A stretch of 64,000 nt of DNA from Ditylenchus dipsaci (GCA_004194705.1 SADC01001189.1:1-64000); one strand, 5' to 3'. Shown: positions 1-12,335, counted from the stretch's first letter. Notes: a model not told the origin generated them from the sequence alone. Numbers and translations are program-made.

Positions 1-959
1 TAAAATTCTTCAAAAGCAAATTGTCATGAAAAAAACTAGTGACAGAACAAAGCAAAATTATTAATTTCTCGGAAATCTAAAATCAGGAAATGCTGGAGCC
101 AGAAGAACTTCTACTAAAATGATAACAAGTCCATTTAATCATATCGTCATAAACGTTAATCATAACGTTTCCGCAGGTGTATTGCCCTGAAACTGAAGTG
201 CAAAGCAAAGCTTTCAAACATTAATAATAAGTTTGATTTGATCTGTTATGTCGCATAAAAAATTTCATGACATTTTGCTAATGAAGAATTTGGCGCTACT
301 GTAAATAACCCCACTACCGCCCAAAAAACGCTACTGTAATATATACCCCCTCCCTCCCAAAAATCGACCTACTGTAATATAACCCCCAAAAACCGACTTT
401 TTAGGGATGAGGTCAAAAACCATTTTTACACAACAATTTCGCCATAAAAGGACCAGAAAAGCAATTTAAATGGATTGCGGGCTGTATTGGAGGAAGGGAA
501 TAATACAGGGGCCACTTCTCGAGATGGTTGGATCCTTAGAGTATTTATTCTCTTAGCGTCTAAGGGTACTTTCAAACCCAGGAACTTGTGGTGCAGCATA
601 AGTATAAGTATTTTTCATGGATCATGCCGACCGGCGGGGTGCACCTGCGGGTTTCCACCTAGTCTTTCCACCAAGCCTAGCACTTTTAAGTGCTAGGCTG
701 AATTTTGGATGCTGGGCTCTGGCAATTTTTTTGGTTTTTGTCTAAAGTTCTCCGAATAAGCTATAGACTATAATAATCAAACAAAATTTAAAAAGAGAGC
801 CGTTTCAAATTTCAAAAATATACTGGACCACCCTGTAGATCGATCTGGTATTTGCCCAGCAGTGGGTACAGTTACTAGAGTATCGCCACTTGGGTACCAC
901 CACCGAGCGCCACCGGTAGGTACAATCACCGCTGTGCTCACAATACTTACGCTGTACAT
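1..959. other. AT-rich stretch without a recognisable gene
   Basis: No exon-like open frame with splice sites is visible. The part at about 470-530 resembles a segment of the palindromic element near 41.1 kb (GGGCTGTATTGG followed by GGGAATAA), so it is probably a repeat fragment. The rest shows nothing I can name. Confidence 0.5.
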
Positions 960-1092
960 CACAATCACTGTCAAATTTCAAATTCCGCTCGAGACAAAAT
1001 TATTTAAATTCAAATTTTTTCAAATTCAAATATCAAATAAAAAAATAATAATTATTGTCCTGAGCGGAATTTGAAATTTGACAGTGATTGTG
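960..1092. repeat. Foldback element (hairpin)
   Basis: The two ends are near-perfect reverse complements: CACAATCACTGTCAAATTTC at the left, and its complement closing at the right. The loop is AT-rich. There is no coding capacity. It is best read as a short non-autonomous palindromic element. Confidence 0.75.
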
Positions 1093-1487
1093 ATAATCAA
1101 AAGACAGTTTCTCAAGTAAACTGTCAATGCTGAACACGAATCTGGTGTCAGAATTCAGATATATGTAGCAAAATCAAAGTTTGAGTTCAAGATGCCTTTT
1201 GGTAAATACTTTTGAACGTTTGCTAAACACTGAAAAAGCCTGGTTGCAGATTACTTTAAAGCACTATCTGGTGCAGTTTTTCTTGCTTTGTCGAATAGTA
1301 TCAACCTTTAACTGAAAAACGGCGTTTTCACATTTTTTTGTACATATTTTGTATGAACAAGGTTTTCAAAGAAACACAATGGTTTTCTATGAGCAAAAAT
1401 TTTCATATGATTGTCATAAATACCTTTACAATATGTCATTTGAAAGCTCGCAATCTGCGCTTTCTTTTGCACATGAAATATAATAAA

Positions 1488-1643
1488 TACCGTAAATCCT
1501 CTAATAGAGCCCCCGGGGGCTTTATTTTCAATCCCTGAAAAATCTTGAGATTGTCAATCAAAAGGGTGCTAACTCTGAAACTCTAGTCAAAATCGAGGGC
1601 GGGGGCTCTATTAGAGGGGGGCTCTATTAGAGGATTTACGGTA
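1488..1643. repeat. CTCTAATA-family palindromic element
   Basis: The element begins TACCGTAAATCCTCTAATAG and ends with the reverse complement. It is flanked by TA. Eight relatives share the CTCTAATA end in this window (near 2.48, 20.6, 21.7, 26.05, 28.7, 47.3, 51.4 and 60.6 kb), so this is a dispersed family of short palindromes. Confidence 0.8.
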
Positions 1644-1981
1644 TATTAAAACAGTGGTAGTTTTACCTCAATGAAAAGTCATAGACAAGAACCCTGACAG
1701 TGATGGTTCGCAAAGGCCGCTGACCACCGTAGAGTTACTTTTTTGAATGTTTTTTCACCATCGTGCTCAGCGTGAAATTCCACACAAAGACATACCATCA
1801 GGACGTACAGCCGTTTCCGTGTTAACCACCTGGCGGCCGCTAACTAGGTACCATAAACTGGTACAGAGCTTGTCGGCGCCACTTTGACTAATTACACTTA
1901 AGCAAATTTAGCAATTGGGTTAATTAGAGATATAATAAAGTAAACAATATCCTTTTTACAAAATTACGATGATTCGTATTA

Positions 1982-2163
1982 CAGTCAAACCTCTATATAG
2001 CATCCCACAAGGGACCGGCCCTGCCCGGATGCAATGTAGAGGTGGACGCAATATAGAGGGTCGATTATAGGTAATTTCTTTGCAGGCCAACCAAACCAAA
2101 AAAAAAGCGGATGCAATAAAGAGGTGGATGCAATGTAGAGGTTGCTATATAGAGGTTTGACTG
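1982..2163. mobile_element. pogo/Tigger-type MITE
   Basis: Terminal inverted repeats CAGTCAAACCTCTATATAGC are flanked on both sides by TA, the target site of pogo-like elements. The interior repeats the phrase GCAATGTAGAGG and has no transposase. A close relative is nested in the transposon cluster at 56.56 kb. Confidence 0.8.
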
Positions 2164-2477
2164 TAATATTATATCAAATCATATAATTATAAAATAGGCT
2201 ACAGTAAATAAGCCACTTAACAAATGCAAGACTTCGAAATTTGACTGTTTGTTAGCGTCTCCACACATATTCCACTCTTTATCCCAGTCTAGCTTCTTCG
2301 GACACATCTCTTTTTTGCAGTCTAGGTAAGCATCATGCGCTCTTAAAATTTTGAATAATAATTAAATAAATATTTTTCCAGACTCGTTGACTTACTGACA
2401 TGCCTCATCATTTGCTTTTTTGAGATCACTGCTCAGATAATTGTGCTCTTCTGAACTTTTAACAAAAATTTAAATAT

Positions 2478-2592
2478 TGTATTTCCTCTAATAGCTCCCC
2501 CTGCTCCATTAACTCCCCCCCTCTAATAATTCCCCCTCCAGAAGGCATCCGAAAAATAACTTCTCCGGGGGAGCTATTAGAGGAAATACGTA
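2478..2592. repeat. CTCTAATA-family palindromic element
   Basis: The left end GTATTTCCTCTAATAGCTCC mirrors the right end GAGCTATTAGAGGAAATACG. It abuts the next element at 2596 almost directly. Confidence 0.75.
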
Positions 2593-2595
2593 ATA

Positions 2596-3198
2596 CAGTC
2601 CACTCTAGATAAAAAAACACTCAAGGGACCGGCAAAAGTTCGTTCCCACCTTGGGTCCGACACTTTTTTAGCCCCATTTTTTAAACTTTTCTCGTGTTCT
2701 CTTTGACAGTCTTGTCCCTGATAGAGCAAGGATTCCGATTTTCGCCAATACTTTTCAGAAATTCAAAACAAATTCAAAACTGGAATTCAATTCAAACAAA
2801 AAATTAATTCAAAAAAACTTCAAAATCGACTTTTGCTTTTTAAGCGAAAAAATTTTGAGCATTTCTGAAAAAAAATCTGCAAAATCGAAATCCTCGCGAT
2901 GTTTGGAACCATACTGTCAAAACAGAATTGGCGAAATTTTAAAAATCAGGCTAAAAAAGTGTCGGACACAAGGTGGGAACGAACTTCTGTCATTAAAGGG
3001 CCATAATTGTTAATGCAAATGAGAATTTGACATATTCAAATGCGCGCGGGACACTTCTCTTTCGTCTCGCACTCTACTCTTTGGAGTTATTTCGAGCGAC
3101 TTAAAAGAGTAAAGTGCGAGACGAAATAGAAGTGTCCCGCGCGCATTTGAATTTTATTTGCATCAACAAGTATGGTCCTTTAAATCGAGAGTGGACTG
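2596..3198. mobile_element. pogo-type palindromic element carrying a nested insertion
   Basis: The left end CAGTCCACTCTAGAT mirrors the right end ATCGAGAGTGGACTG. An internal phrase, GTGTCGGAC-ACAAGGTGGGAACGAACTT, recurs inverted within the element and again near 6.06 kb. The element is interrupted by the TTAA-flanked palindrome at 2997-3179. The left flank is TA and the right flank CA, so the target duplication is degraded. Confidence 0.65.
2997..3179. mobile_element. TTAA-flanked palindromic MITE, copy 1
   Basis: The ends AGGGCCATA and TATGGTCCT are inverted and each is bordered by TTAA, the target site of piggyBac-type transposases. Subterminal arms containing GCGCGGGACACTTC are also inverted. 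Relatives in this window are at 24259, 34171, 37693, 55035 and 62252. Confidence 0.75.
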
Positions 3199-4067
3199 CA
3201 TTTGGTAGTTTAAAAAAAATCACCATTAATCTGTGCTCTACAACCTTAAAAATTACGTTTTAACAATCTTCTTGTTTGAATTATTTTCAAAATACGTCAA
3301 TTTTTTTTGCTAATCAGCTGAAAAATTTTTTTTGCTAAAAATGTTTTTTGTCAAAAAAAAATGTCTACGTCTAACTTCTCCATCAGGCAACAGCTAGTAG
3401 TATTATCATTGAAATACAAGGGCTGTGGTTGGTCCACATTACTGCTCTTTTCTTGCGAAAAGCTGCGACCCAAAAATCCAAATAGTTAGAAAAATCTTTG
3501 TTGACATTTCAATTGAAAATTTATGAAAAAGCAATAGAATAATAATATTTTTTTGTCTTTTAGCAATGTTTTGATGAAACTTTAATGTAAATTATCATAT
3601 ATGAGTCACTTGTTAGGCTACAAAACGAGTAACATTACAAAGAAATAGTCTTTTTGTTCACTGAAATATTTTTTATATAAATTTATTAGTTTAAAGACTG
3701 GTTAAATGTTGCTCAAACTTAGGAGTTCGCAGTAGGCTGCACCCGGGTTCTCTTTTTCTGCTTTCCAGAATTTTTTACTATAATGCAAAAAACACGATTT
3801 TGTAGCTTATTTCACTATTTAAATAAAAAATACAATAAAGACCCTTTTATTAGATGAGTCTCCAAAAGTGGGTCACAACACCATGCCGGTGTTGTTGTTA
3901 TTAGTGAATAAAAAAAGTTCAGCAAATGTAATTTGGCCAAACTGAACCGGAATCGTAACCTGAACTTTAACAATACAGTCAAGTCCCACATTAAGGTGAT
4001 TTTTCTATGACATTTTTACTTTTCCTAATTCACCGTTATTGTACCGTGGTTAGCATTTTGATTTAAA
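3199..4067. other. No gene seen
   Basis: This is AT-rich sequence with long A and T runs. No conserved frame, splice-bounded exon or clear repeat boundary is visible. Confidence 0.4.
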
Positions 4068-4075
4068 AAAATTCG

Positions 4076-4188
4076 GGTTCTTATCGGTTTATCCGCACCC
4101 CACTTGTATTGTTTAATAAATATGATGATGATGTAACTTGACTATTTTGTGGAAAAAGTAAGTGGGGTGCGGATAACCGATAAGAACC
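4076..4188. mobile_element. Merlin-type MITE with exact 8-bp target duplication
   Basis: A 113-bp palindrome has ends GGTTCTTATCGG and CCGATAAGAACC. The octamer AAAATTCG is repeated exactly at 4068-4075 and 4189-4196. Eight-base duplications are characteristic of Merlin/IS1016-like elements. It encodes nothing and would need a transposase in trans. Confidence 0.75.
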
Positions 4189-4196
4189 AAAATTCG

Positions 4197-4662
4197 ATTT
4201 AACCCCCCCCCCCCTTCTTAAATAGCCCCTCTTTAATAGCTTCTTTGATATATCAACCCCCCCCCCCCCCGCAAATAATTCTTAGGCTTAAGAATTAGGC
4301 TTAGTCCTTAGGTTTCGGGCCCTAGGCATTAGGCTCAGGACAACCCAAACTAATTTCAGCATCTTTCAAAAAAAATATGGTTTTTTCGGCTACCTGAAAA
4401 TTTATTTTGATATCATAGTAGCGTCAAAATTTTCGAAAATTCTTTGAAGATAAAGTTTTTCGTGGTTTAAACCTACTCTTTAGTTTTGATAAAAGCTCAG
4501 AATGTTCTGTTGTTAAAGAATGTTCTGTTGGTAGTTTTTATTAAATCTGCAAATTATTTTTCAACTAATAAAAGTAATCACAGATGAACACAGCAATTTA
4601 ATAAAAACTATACAATTAAACACCCGCAGTATCCGTTAACAAAAAATTTACACACAGCAATT
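4197..4662. other. Poly-C tracts and AT-rich spacer
   Basis: Two long C runs (about 4202-4214 and 4257-4270) are followed by AT-rich sequence reaching the 3' end of the sulfotransferase gene. The part nearest that gene is presumably its 3' untranslated region; I see no clear polyadenylation signal that I would commit to. Confidence 0.4.
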
Positions 4663-7600
4663 TCACCTCCAGTCATATCTTTTGTTAACTAACTGGTATA
4701 ACTTCTCATTTTCTTTTTTATAAAATGCTTGTAATAATTTCAAAACATCAGCTTTTATCTTTTTATGCCGTCTTCCTTTCGTTTTGCCCAAGCAGTGGAT
4801 GGTTTGTTTGTCTTTTGTGCATGGAAAGCCTTTGATCGGATCTCTTGTAAACTGCTTTTCTGATATGACAGGATCCATCCAAGAAACTTCTCTGCCCTGT
4901 TAAGCTCTGTTGCAGGTTTTGAGATCATTAGTTCTCCATCTATCACTAGAATTTGTTGGAGTGTGAGAACCATTTGAGCCAATTCTTCAAATTGTTTTTG
5001 GCTACATTCCGAATTTTGATTAAGCTAGCGGAAGGTTGACTCCATTGACACTGAAATGTTTTTTTTTCAGAATTTTTGTTGATTTTTCTTAAATTTTCTT
5101 ACCAATTTTGTTGCTCCTATTCCATGACCGATTTCTGCAGGTGACTAGCTCTTCAAAGCTGTGGGAAGCCATACTAGTATTTTTCCTGTTTGCTAGTGTC
5201 TGCGTGTAATCTGCATGAATAAGTAAATAAATGTGTTTGTGTTTCTTAGTATACATGTACTTACCTGAAATGGCTCTAGTAATAGGGTTACGAACCACCA
5301 ATATTAATTTCATTTTCGGATTAAGGTGGTAGATCTTCTCTGGAACTTTTTTTGTCCACAAAGTAACTTGGGCTGAAAAAACAGAAGTAATATTTTCGTG
5401 TAATATAATAATTTTGAAGTAATATTTTCGGCTCGTTATGTATTGGTGGTGACCACGAAAAAGATGCTTCGGTCGCCCTTGTTGATTTTTTCACTTTTGT
5501 AAAGTTAAGGGTCGGACGTTAAGACGCACTAAAGCGTGTTTTTTTGATCGCGATGTAAATAAGAAAAGTTCCTGAGATAAGCTTGCCTGCTCTTAGCCTA
5601 AGCAGAAATCAAAAAAAGACTCCCGCTGTAATAATGTTCAAAAAGTTGATGAAAAATTATTTTAGCTGAATTTATTATTTGGTGTTTTATATTTTTTGAG
5701 CTAAAACAGAATATTTTTGAGGAAAAAAGCTTAGCAGTTTTTCAGCGTCAATTTTAGATTTTTTTTGCCAAAACTGATTCGTCAGTCTACTCTGAGATAT
5801 CGTAAGTATTCCGATTTTGCCGATCGTTTCTCAGAAAATTAAATTTTTATCATTAAGACCCGCGTATCTCGTCACTCGGTAACATATGTCGTCACCCTAT
5901 TTTGAAAATAGGGTGACGGATTATCATGAAGCGCGAGTCTTCATGATCAAAATTGTTACTTTTTGAGAAAAAACCGGCGAAATTCGAATTCTTGCGATAT
6001 TTTGACTAGACTGACAAATCAGTTTTGGCAAAAAAATTCAAAAATTGAGTAAAAAAAGGTGTCGGAGCCTAGGCTGGAACGAACTTTGGGGGTGATGTTT
6101 TATCAAGAGTCGACTGTGGTATTTAAAACAGGCTAAAGATTTTTTCTACAGAGTTATCACTGTTAAAAATTTAATAATTATTTTGACAGATTTTATTTGT
6201 TCCAAAGGTTTAAAAACATTTTGCTTTAGTTTTTTACATTTTTAAATTAGTCTTCCTAGCTCACGGTCTTGAGATTATTTATCCCGTTAAAATCTTAATT
6301 TACCTTTTTTCAAGCGTTACTTGATGCGATGTGGTCAATGGCATTTGTTTTCTAAAAAATTTGAAAAATTTTCATTTGTCTTCTTTTATTTTTTGCTGCT
6401 AATTGGCATATTTTATTAGTAGCCCAAGCCACTGTTCACGGTAGTCAAGTCCCAAAAAGCCATATTGTAGTGGCACACATTTAACTAATCTGCATGGCAT
6501 ATGTACTCACTAATCCTTACAGCAAACAGTCTTTTAGCCCAAATTTTCTCCTTTTCATAATACAAAAAGGTAAAGCAGAACACAACCCTATCAATCTCTG
6601 TCGGTGAAAACCAAAAAGAAAGATTATATATTTTGCTAGAGGTAGCTTTCAGCACAATCTTAAAAAGAAATAGATAGACCAAAAACGCTGGAGGTCCAAT
6701 CGGCACGCTCTTTGTAACCTTATTTTGTGCTATTTCAACAAAATAAACAATAGATTTTGGAATTTCGGGCTCTTAAAAATCGCGTGCTAACTGAAAACTT
6801 TGTTTGTTTAGTTTTCAGACCGAAAAAAATCCTTGTTTATTTGTGAGAAAACACGCAACCATTGTTTTTTGGTTTAGTTTTGGTTTGCAGCGTGAAAAGC
6901 CACTAGTAATTGTGCAATTGGCTGAAGAAAAATTCTTGGTCAGCAGAAAAAAATTATAAGGCATATAAATGAGAAGAACACAAATGTTGGGATAGAAGTA
7001 TTTGCATTTGGTTGCAAGCATTTCCTGCCAAACACTTGACTGACCTAGGCAAGAAATGTTGTGGTTGTTGAAGAGATTATCTCTTACTCTTAGCTTGTTA
7101 TGCAATAGATATATTTGGTTTGAAAATGAAACAACATAATTTGAAGAGAGAATTTCAGATTTATTAAAGGAGCATGCAAAAAAGTTAAGGCGGGACCAGC
7201 AAAAAATTTTAAGTCGTCCTATTTTTCACTCGTTTTGCATCAAATCTGATATTGATGACGCTATACTACTTTTAAAAACTAGGCAGAAAACTCAAAAAAT
7301 ATAGATGAGAACGCCTGTAAAGCTTGATCGAGAAAAGAAAAAAACTGCTGATCCGAGCCTTTTCTCCGTGTCGGGCACCGGCATGCCCTTCAAGTTGAAA
7401 TGTTCAGCTATGTCTAGCTATAGAGTTTAAAATTAGCGACAATCACCGTGATTTCTTTATTAGTTACCCAGGCGTAATTATTTTAAAACCCATAAAAATA
7501 AAAAAAGTGTGTCGCTTACAAAAATTTATGTTCTCAACCTCAATATAAAGAGTGTAATCAGGTAGGCTCATCGTGATTAAGAAAGCTAAAAAAAAGCAGG

Positions 7601-8984
7601 GTGTAAAACAGCTTTTTGAGCTAGATTTCTTATAAGGTAACTCTTAAAGAACGGGAAGTTTCTACTGAAGTGATCGTCTTGCTCTCAAATTTCGTGCTAA
7701 TAATTTTTAAGCCGATAATTAAGTACGCTTTCGAATGAGTGTTAACGTGCCTGCCAATGTTTCAAAAAGTTGAAGAAAAAATCGAAAAAAATCCATCCAT
7801 TCTAAATTCCACTCGAGACAATAAATATTTAAATATAACAAAAATTTCATGTTTAAATATCTATTGTCTCGAATGGAATTTAGAATGGATGATTTTTTTT
7901 GATTTTTCTTCCATTTTTTCAACATTCACAGGCACTTTTACAAAAGTGATCGGCTTAGAAATAATCAGCACGAAATTCTGAGCAAGACACTCCCTTTAGT
8001 ACAAATGCTTGGGGGAGATATTATTAGCTAGTAGCAACAAGCTTCTAAAAGACGCTTTAGAAGATGAAATATTTAAAATTAAAAAAAATTATAAATTTAC
8101 AAAAAGTTTTAATTATACAAGTATTGTGCGTGCCCCATTTTCCAAACACTTAAAAAAACTCATAACGGAAGAAATATCAAATTTCACAAAAAATATTTGC
8201 TTTTCATAAAACATTCCTTCGGCACCGTTTTCTAAGCCCTTGTCTATATTGTTTGCTTTTCACACACATTTCTTATTTACTTATTTATCTTTTAAAGATC
8301 TTTCAAAAAATAGCCAAAGATTATCACACATATACTCACTTATTCGCATTATATTAAGGGAATAGCCCGCAATTAAAGCGGTCAAAGACTTGGCGCAATG
8401 ATTGTCACCTTTAATCGCATTTATTATTGTGGCAAGGCCCTAGCATTCACTTACTTCATGCAAAAAAGACAGAAATTGATATATTGGGAACGAAGGAAAA
8501 GAAAAATACACCTTTTCCTCCTCAAATATGAATGGCAAAAGGGCACCCCGCAGACACTCACATGAAGTGATCTCCAGTTGGATAAATCCAATAAGAACTG
8601 ACAGCAGTAAAAAGGTTATCTGATTGTTGACCACAACTCTTTTGGCACCTTGACTTTGATTTATGTGGGCAGTAATCTTATCAAAAATTTATATTTGACA
8701 AAGAAAAAAAAATATACCTGTACAATCATAGCCTTTGTTGAAGTTTTTGTCAAAGAAGTGAATTTCAGGAAAAGGCGCTTGAATGTTGGGGTTCAGCCTG
8801 AGAAACTCCAGAACAGCTCTTGTCCCGCCTTTTTGGCTCCGATTATTAGAGCCTGTGGAAACCTATGCTCTAGGTAGGAATTTTGGAAGGAATCTGCAGT
8901 TAGTAAGGTGGAATATGAAGAAAGTAGAGTTAGTATTAGTGAAATATGCCAATAATTTGTGGTAGTCTGACAGGAATTAAACAT
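4663..8984 (-). CDS. Heparan sulfate glucosamine 3-O-sulfotransferase (HS3ST family)
   Basis: Enzymes of this family move sulfate from PAPS to the 3-OH of glucosamine in heparan sulfate, in the Golgi. Exons seen, in transcript order: 8718-8984, 5265-5372, 5103-5210 and 4663-5001. The first has a short hydrophobic N-terminal segment (LILTLL) fitting a type II anchor, then FPQALIIGAKKAG, the 5'-PAPS loop. The later exons give PSYFV, then RNPITRAIS-DYTQTL, the 3'-phosphate site, then FPC...CLGKTKGR, the disulfide loop and substrate region, and end in KRYDW. An exon between 5373 and 8717 (length 1 mod 3, about 20-30 codons ending in the EKS/T before PSYF) was not located. Four single-base indels break the frame: one base missing near 8823 inside the PAPS loop, one extra A in the A7 run near 5357, and one missing near 4950 and near 4879. 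Exon lengths fit the intron phases only after allowing for them. Either sequencing error or a recent pseudogene. Confidence 0.85.
5761..6036. repeat. Foldback element in the sulfotransferase intron
   Basis: The left arm TTGCCAAAACTGATTCGTCA is the near-complement of the right arm at 6010-6034. The centre also contains a perfect inverted pair around CACCCTATTTTGAAAATAGGGTG. The family core (CGAAAT-CGGAAT-CTTGCGAT) recurs near 2.89, 60.96 and 63.48 kb. Confidence 0.65.
7747..7935. repeat. Foldback element in the sulfotransferase intron
   Basis: The arms begin GTGCCTGCCAATGTTTCAAA and end with the complement GGCAC. Both strands therefore show similar short open frames, which are artefacts of the palindrome. 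The arms contain TCTAAATTCCACTCGAGACA, similar in style to the arms at 960-1092 and 36.6 kb. Confidence 0.75.
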
Positions 8985-9114
8985 CTAGAATTTGAAAATT
9001 TCAGAGAAAGTCAAAAATAGCGATATTTGTACAGACTTAAGATTTAGCAAAATCTTAAGTTCACAAAGCGTCAAGCTGTCTGAATAGCTGATGGTTTTGG
9101 GGTTATAATTAGTT

Positions 9115-9348
9115 ATATCGGCAACCGCACAAAAGCCCAAAAGGGTCTTTTGTCGCTTTTTTAAAAGTTCTGAAAAAGGCTGTGGTCGGTTGACCTCTCA
9201 CCATGTTATATACTAAAATGAAGCTGACAATCTCAGCTTTATTTTAGTATATAACATGGTTGAGAGGTCAACCGACCACAGCCCTTTTCAGAACTTTTAA
9301 AAAAGCGACAAAAGACCCTTTGGGGCTTTTGTTGCGGTTGCGATATAT
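9115..9348. repeat. Near-perfect hairpin, arms of about 110 bp
   Basis: The left arm (TATATCGGCAACCGC onward) and right arm (ending GCGGTTGCGATATA) match over roughly 110 bases with a few mismatches, around a loop near 9225-9235. There is no coding content. Most likely a recent foldback element. Confidence 0.8.
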
Positions 9349-11888
9349 CCGTATTAGGGTATAGAAAAAAAGACCTAGTTGCGAATACCCCTCCACCCTA
9401 TGGTTTTCACCTTTTTTACTTAAGTAAAAAGTACCCAAATTTATGTCCCAGACCCGGAAAATGTGCGTAACTCTTCATTAGTAACAACTTCGTACGCTGG
9501 CCTACCCCCAAGCCTTAGAGCTAAGCCTAAACTTGTGTTTGCAAGGGTAGTTGCAAAAATTTTTAAAAGGTCGGATTCTTGGGGAGGGGTGTATAATCGA
9601 TACTAGCGCCGAAAAAAATATGCCTTGGTCTCCCCTGTATTTTTTAGTTGAAAGTTTTATTTGAAAAAAAGCCTCAAAAAGTGTTTATTTACACTTTTTA
9701 GTCATTTTGTCTAAAAAATTTTTGATAAAAAATGTTAAGAATTTTTGCCTTCCACCCCTGTGTGTTTTCAGACTTAGGCTTAGGTAAGAGTAGGGTGTTA
9801 GACTATACATACTGACAGGCTCAAGCTCGTTTTTTATTGTTTTTATAATTTGAGAAACATATTTGAGCCTATTCTAACATACAGTGGCCTACCATTGACC
9901 AAGCCTAAAAACATAAAAACCCGAAAAAAACTATTGGGACTAAAGCAGGGTTCGTAATAAAAAATTTCGAAAAAAGGACATTTGGGTAAAAAAAGATTTT
10001 ATTTCATTTTATCCAGTGCTTATTGCTATTTTGAAGCAAAAGAAAAAGATTTTGACTGAAAAGATAAAAAAATATTTTGGGTCCCGAAAAAAGGACAAAT
10101 CTTTTTAAAAGGACGATTACGAACCCTGGACTAAAGGCATCGTTTAATACATCTCAAATTCGGCCAATAATTACACCTGGGTAGAAAAAGTGTCCAAATT
10201 CTAAAAAATATGGAGCAAGACTTACCAATAAGTATTAGACTATCATTAAAACCGAAAACTAGCAAAAAAATTGAAATTGTATAAGTTTTAGTTTTTTAAA
10301 TTAACTAAAATAAGACTGTAAGCATAAAAGCATTTTCAAGTAATTTCACAAAAAAGTAATTAATTTTACAAAAGTGTTAAAACCCTGTCATATAAATAAA
10401 ACTCTTAACACTTTTCTTCAAAAATGCAGTAGCAAAACAAAGATCCGCCTTCTTTTGCCGAAATAAAAACAAAGAGAAGGAACTCCACCCATTTCTTTAG
10501 ACTTATCTCCAACATTGTTTGTTCAGAACAGCTAGGCATCGAGTTAATAAGCTTGACTTCTGCTTGATTCAATTTGACTCATTGACCTGGCAGTTAATTT
10601 AGTGAAAGCAATAAAACAGAGAGAGCCAGATCCAATTCATGCCTGAGTAATAGGGTGGTGCTGACCTCTCGCTTCTTCCATATTCTGGCAATTATCCCCA
10701 TTTCTTCTTTTCTAGAGACTGCTAACGCCCTGTGAGGTCAATTTCTCTGGCACAATCAAGATTAAATTTGCATAACCAAGCAAGCTTTGCATGTATAAAA
10801 TAGGCGTTTGACTTTCAGGTGTGCATTAGAAAATGCTTTGAAAGCAATTAGTTTAAAATATTTAAAACAATTTGAGATACGGTATTTTTTCAATATATTA
10901 GATTGATCCATAAATTGGTTCCGTCGTTCCAAAAAAACTATTTGTATTTTTATAAAAAAGTTTAGATTTTAGCAAAAATTTTTCATTCTAGGGCACCCTA
11001 AGTAGACAAAATTTTCATTCAAAATATAGATTTTTTTCAATTTATGATTTTTGGTGATTAATTTAAAATTTATAATAATTTTTACAGCTATGTTTTAAGT
11101 GCCTGTAGTCCAAATTATGATCGTAACGGAGAATTCGATAAAAATCTGCTTTGTGGTTTGGATTCCTGAAGAAATTTGTCTACTAAAAATACACATAGGT
11201 TCAGATTTTTCGAAATATAATAAAAAAATGACGCTAGTGTCATATATGACACTAGCATTTGAGGGAGGGGGTGTGGGTATACGACCCTAGCGTCGAAAAA
11301 TTGATAAAAAAAATATGTCGGCACCACGTTTATTGTTGAAAGAGTTAAAATAATATAATCAAAATTTTGCCATAAAATCAAAATTTTTGTAAATCAATTT
11401 AAAATAAGGTGTCTCAGGAAAATAAAAACAAAAATTATATGTTGCACATTATTCTAAAGGAAATCAAGCGTTATTGAGATTAAGACATTTTAGCTTCTTT
11501 TTTATTTCTTTTACAACATTCAAATGCCCACCTACCTAATTGCCTGGTTTGTGTAATTATAAGGTATCCGCAAAAATATTGGGAGCACAATGTTGGTTTG
11601 CAAACAAGAGCGCGGGTAATTTGTGTATTCAACCAGAAGAAAACCACACCTTGCGCAGTTTTATGTGAGCATAAAAAGAGACACACAGAGAAGAATTTTT
11701 TCATTTTTAAACAAAATTTAGCAATAAATAAAAATTAAAAAAAAAAAATCCATGAAAACCTCATATGGCTAATCTCATGTAGAAATCTCGCAATTCTGAC
11801 ATTTATCTTCCTAATTAAGCTTTTTTCTAAAGTAAAGAACACTCTATTTACTCGGGTAAAAAACACACACCACAGGAACTCACCTCAC
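9349..11888. other. Gene-poor repeat remnants
   Basis: The region contains scattered fragments of dispersed families. A copy of the CCTTGGTC-TCCCCTGT motif sits near 9625. Inverted phrases built on GGCTTAG and ACGCTGGCCT lie at 9.49-9.92 kb. A fragment with ATGACGCTAGTGTCATATATG and its inverted partner is near 11.23 kb. No exon with convincing splice sites is seen. Confidence 0.45.
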
Positions 11889-12335
11889 AAGAGAACCTCG
11901 CCCAAGGGACACTCGCCCAAGGGAGTTTGGTCTCATTGGATAGACAGTCTGCGACTTCAAATCAAATATGTTGAGTTCTCGGGCCTATGGGCAAAGAAAA
12001 TAGGATGAGAAGGCTCGTAAAGTATTTAAACGGTTTTATATATGCATCGCCTAGGTCACGGGTTCGAATACCACTGGGTGCACACTAATTTTTGAATTTT
12101 ACCCTTCACCAATAAACTTTTTGGATAGCTAACAGCCTGAAGATCATTTAGAAACCAAATTTGTACAAAAAGTGGGTAAAAATGGGTGTGCACCCAATGG
12201 TATTTGAACCTGTGACCTCCCGCCATTTGAATTCAAAACTGTCTTGGTTCCATCTGTGCTTTTTCAATACTTTTTGAGACCAAACTCTTATTTGTGAGTG
12301 AAAAACAAGTTCGCGAGGTTCCCTTGTTAGTAACC
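11889..12335. repeat. Foldback element with tRNA-like internal arms
   Basis: The outer arms (GAGAACCTCGCCCAAGGG, then GTTTGGTCTCA) are inverted at 12285-12330. An inner inverted pair around 12050-12090 and 12183-12225 contains GGGTTCGAATACC, which looks like a tRNA T-arm/B-box. This suggests a tRNA-derived short interspersed sequence captured in a palindrome. Confidence 0.5.

Noticed and set aside
6815..7105. 96-codon minus-strand frame in the sulfotransferase intron, considered as the missing middle exon
   Set aside because: It lacks the expected Trp-Tyr ... Met-Pro ... Glu-Lys-Ser/Thr pattern and suitable splice phases.
7719..7981. Overlapping open frames on both strands with nearly the same protein sequence
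   Set aside because: They arise because the DNA is a palindrome; there is no splice context or motif.
8440..8640. Frame with NNQIT on the minus strand, considered as the missing sulfotransferase exon
   Set aside because: The short match is suggestive, but the following residues do not lead into EKS/T-PSYF and the splice phases do not fit.
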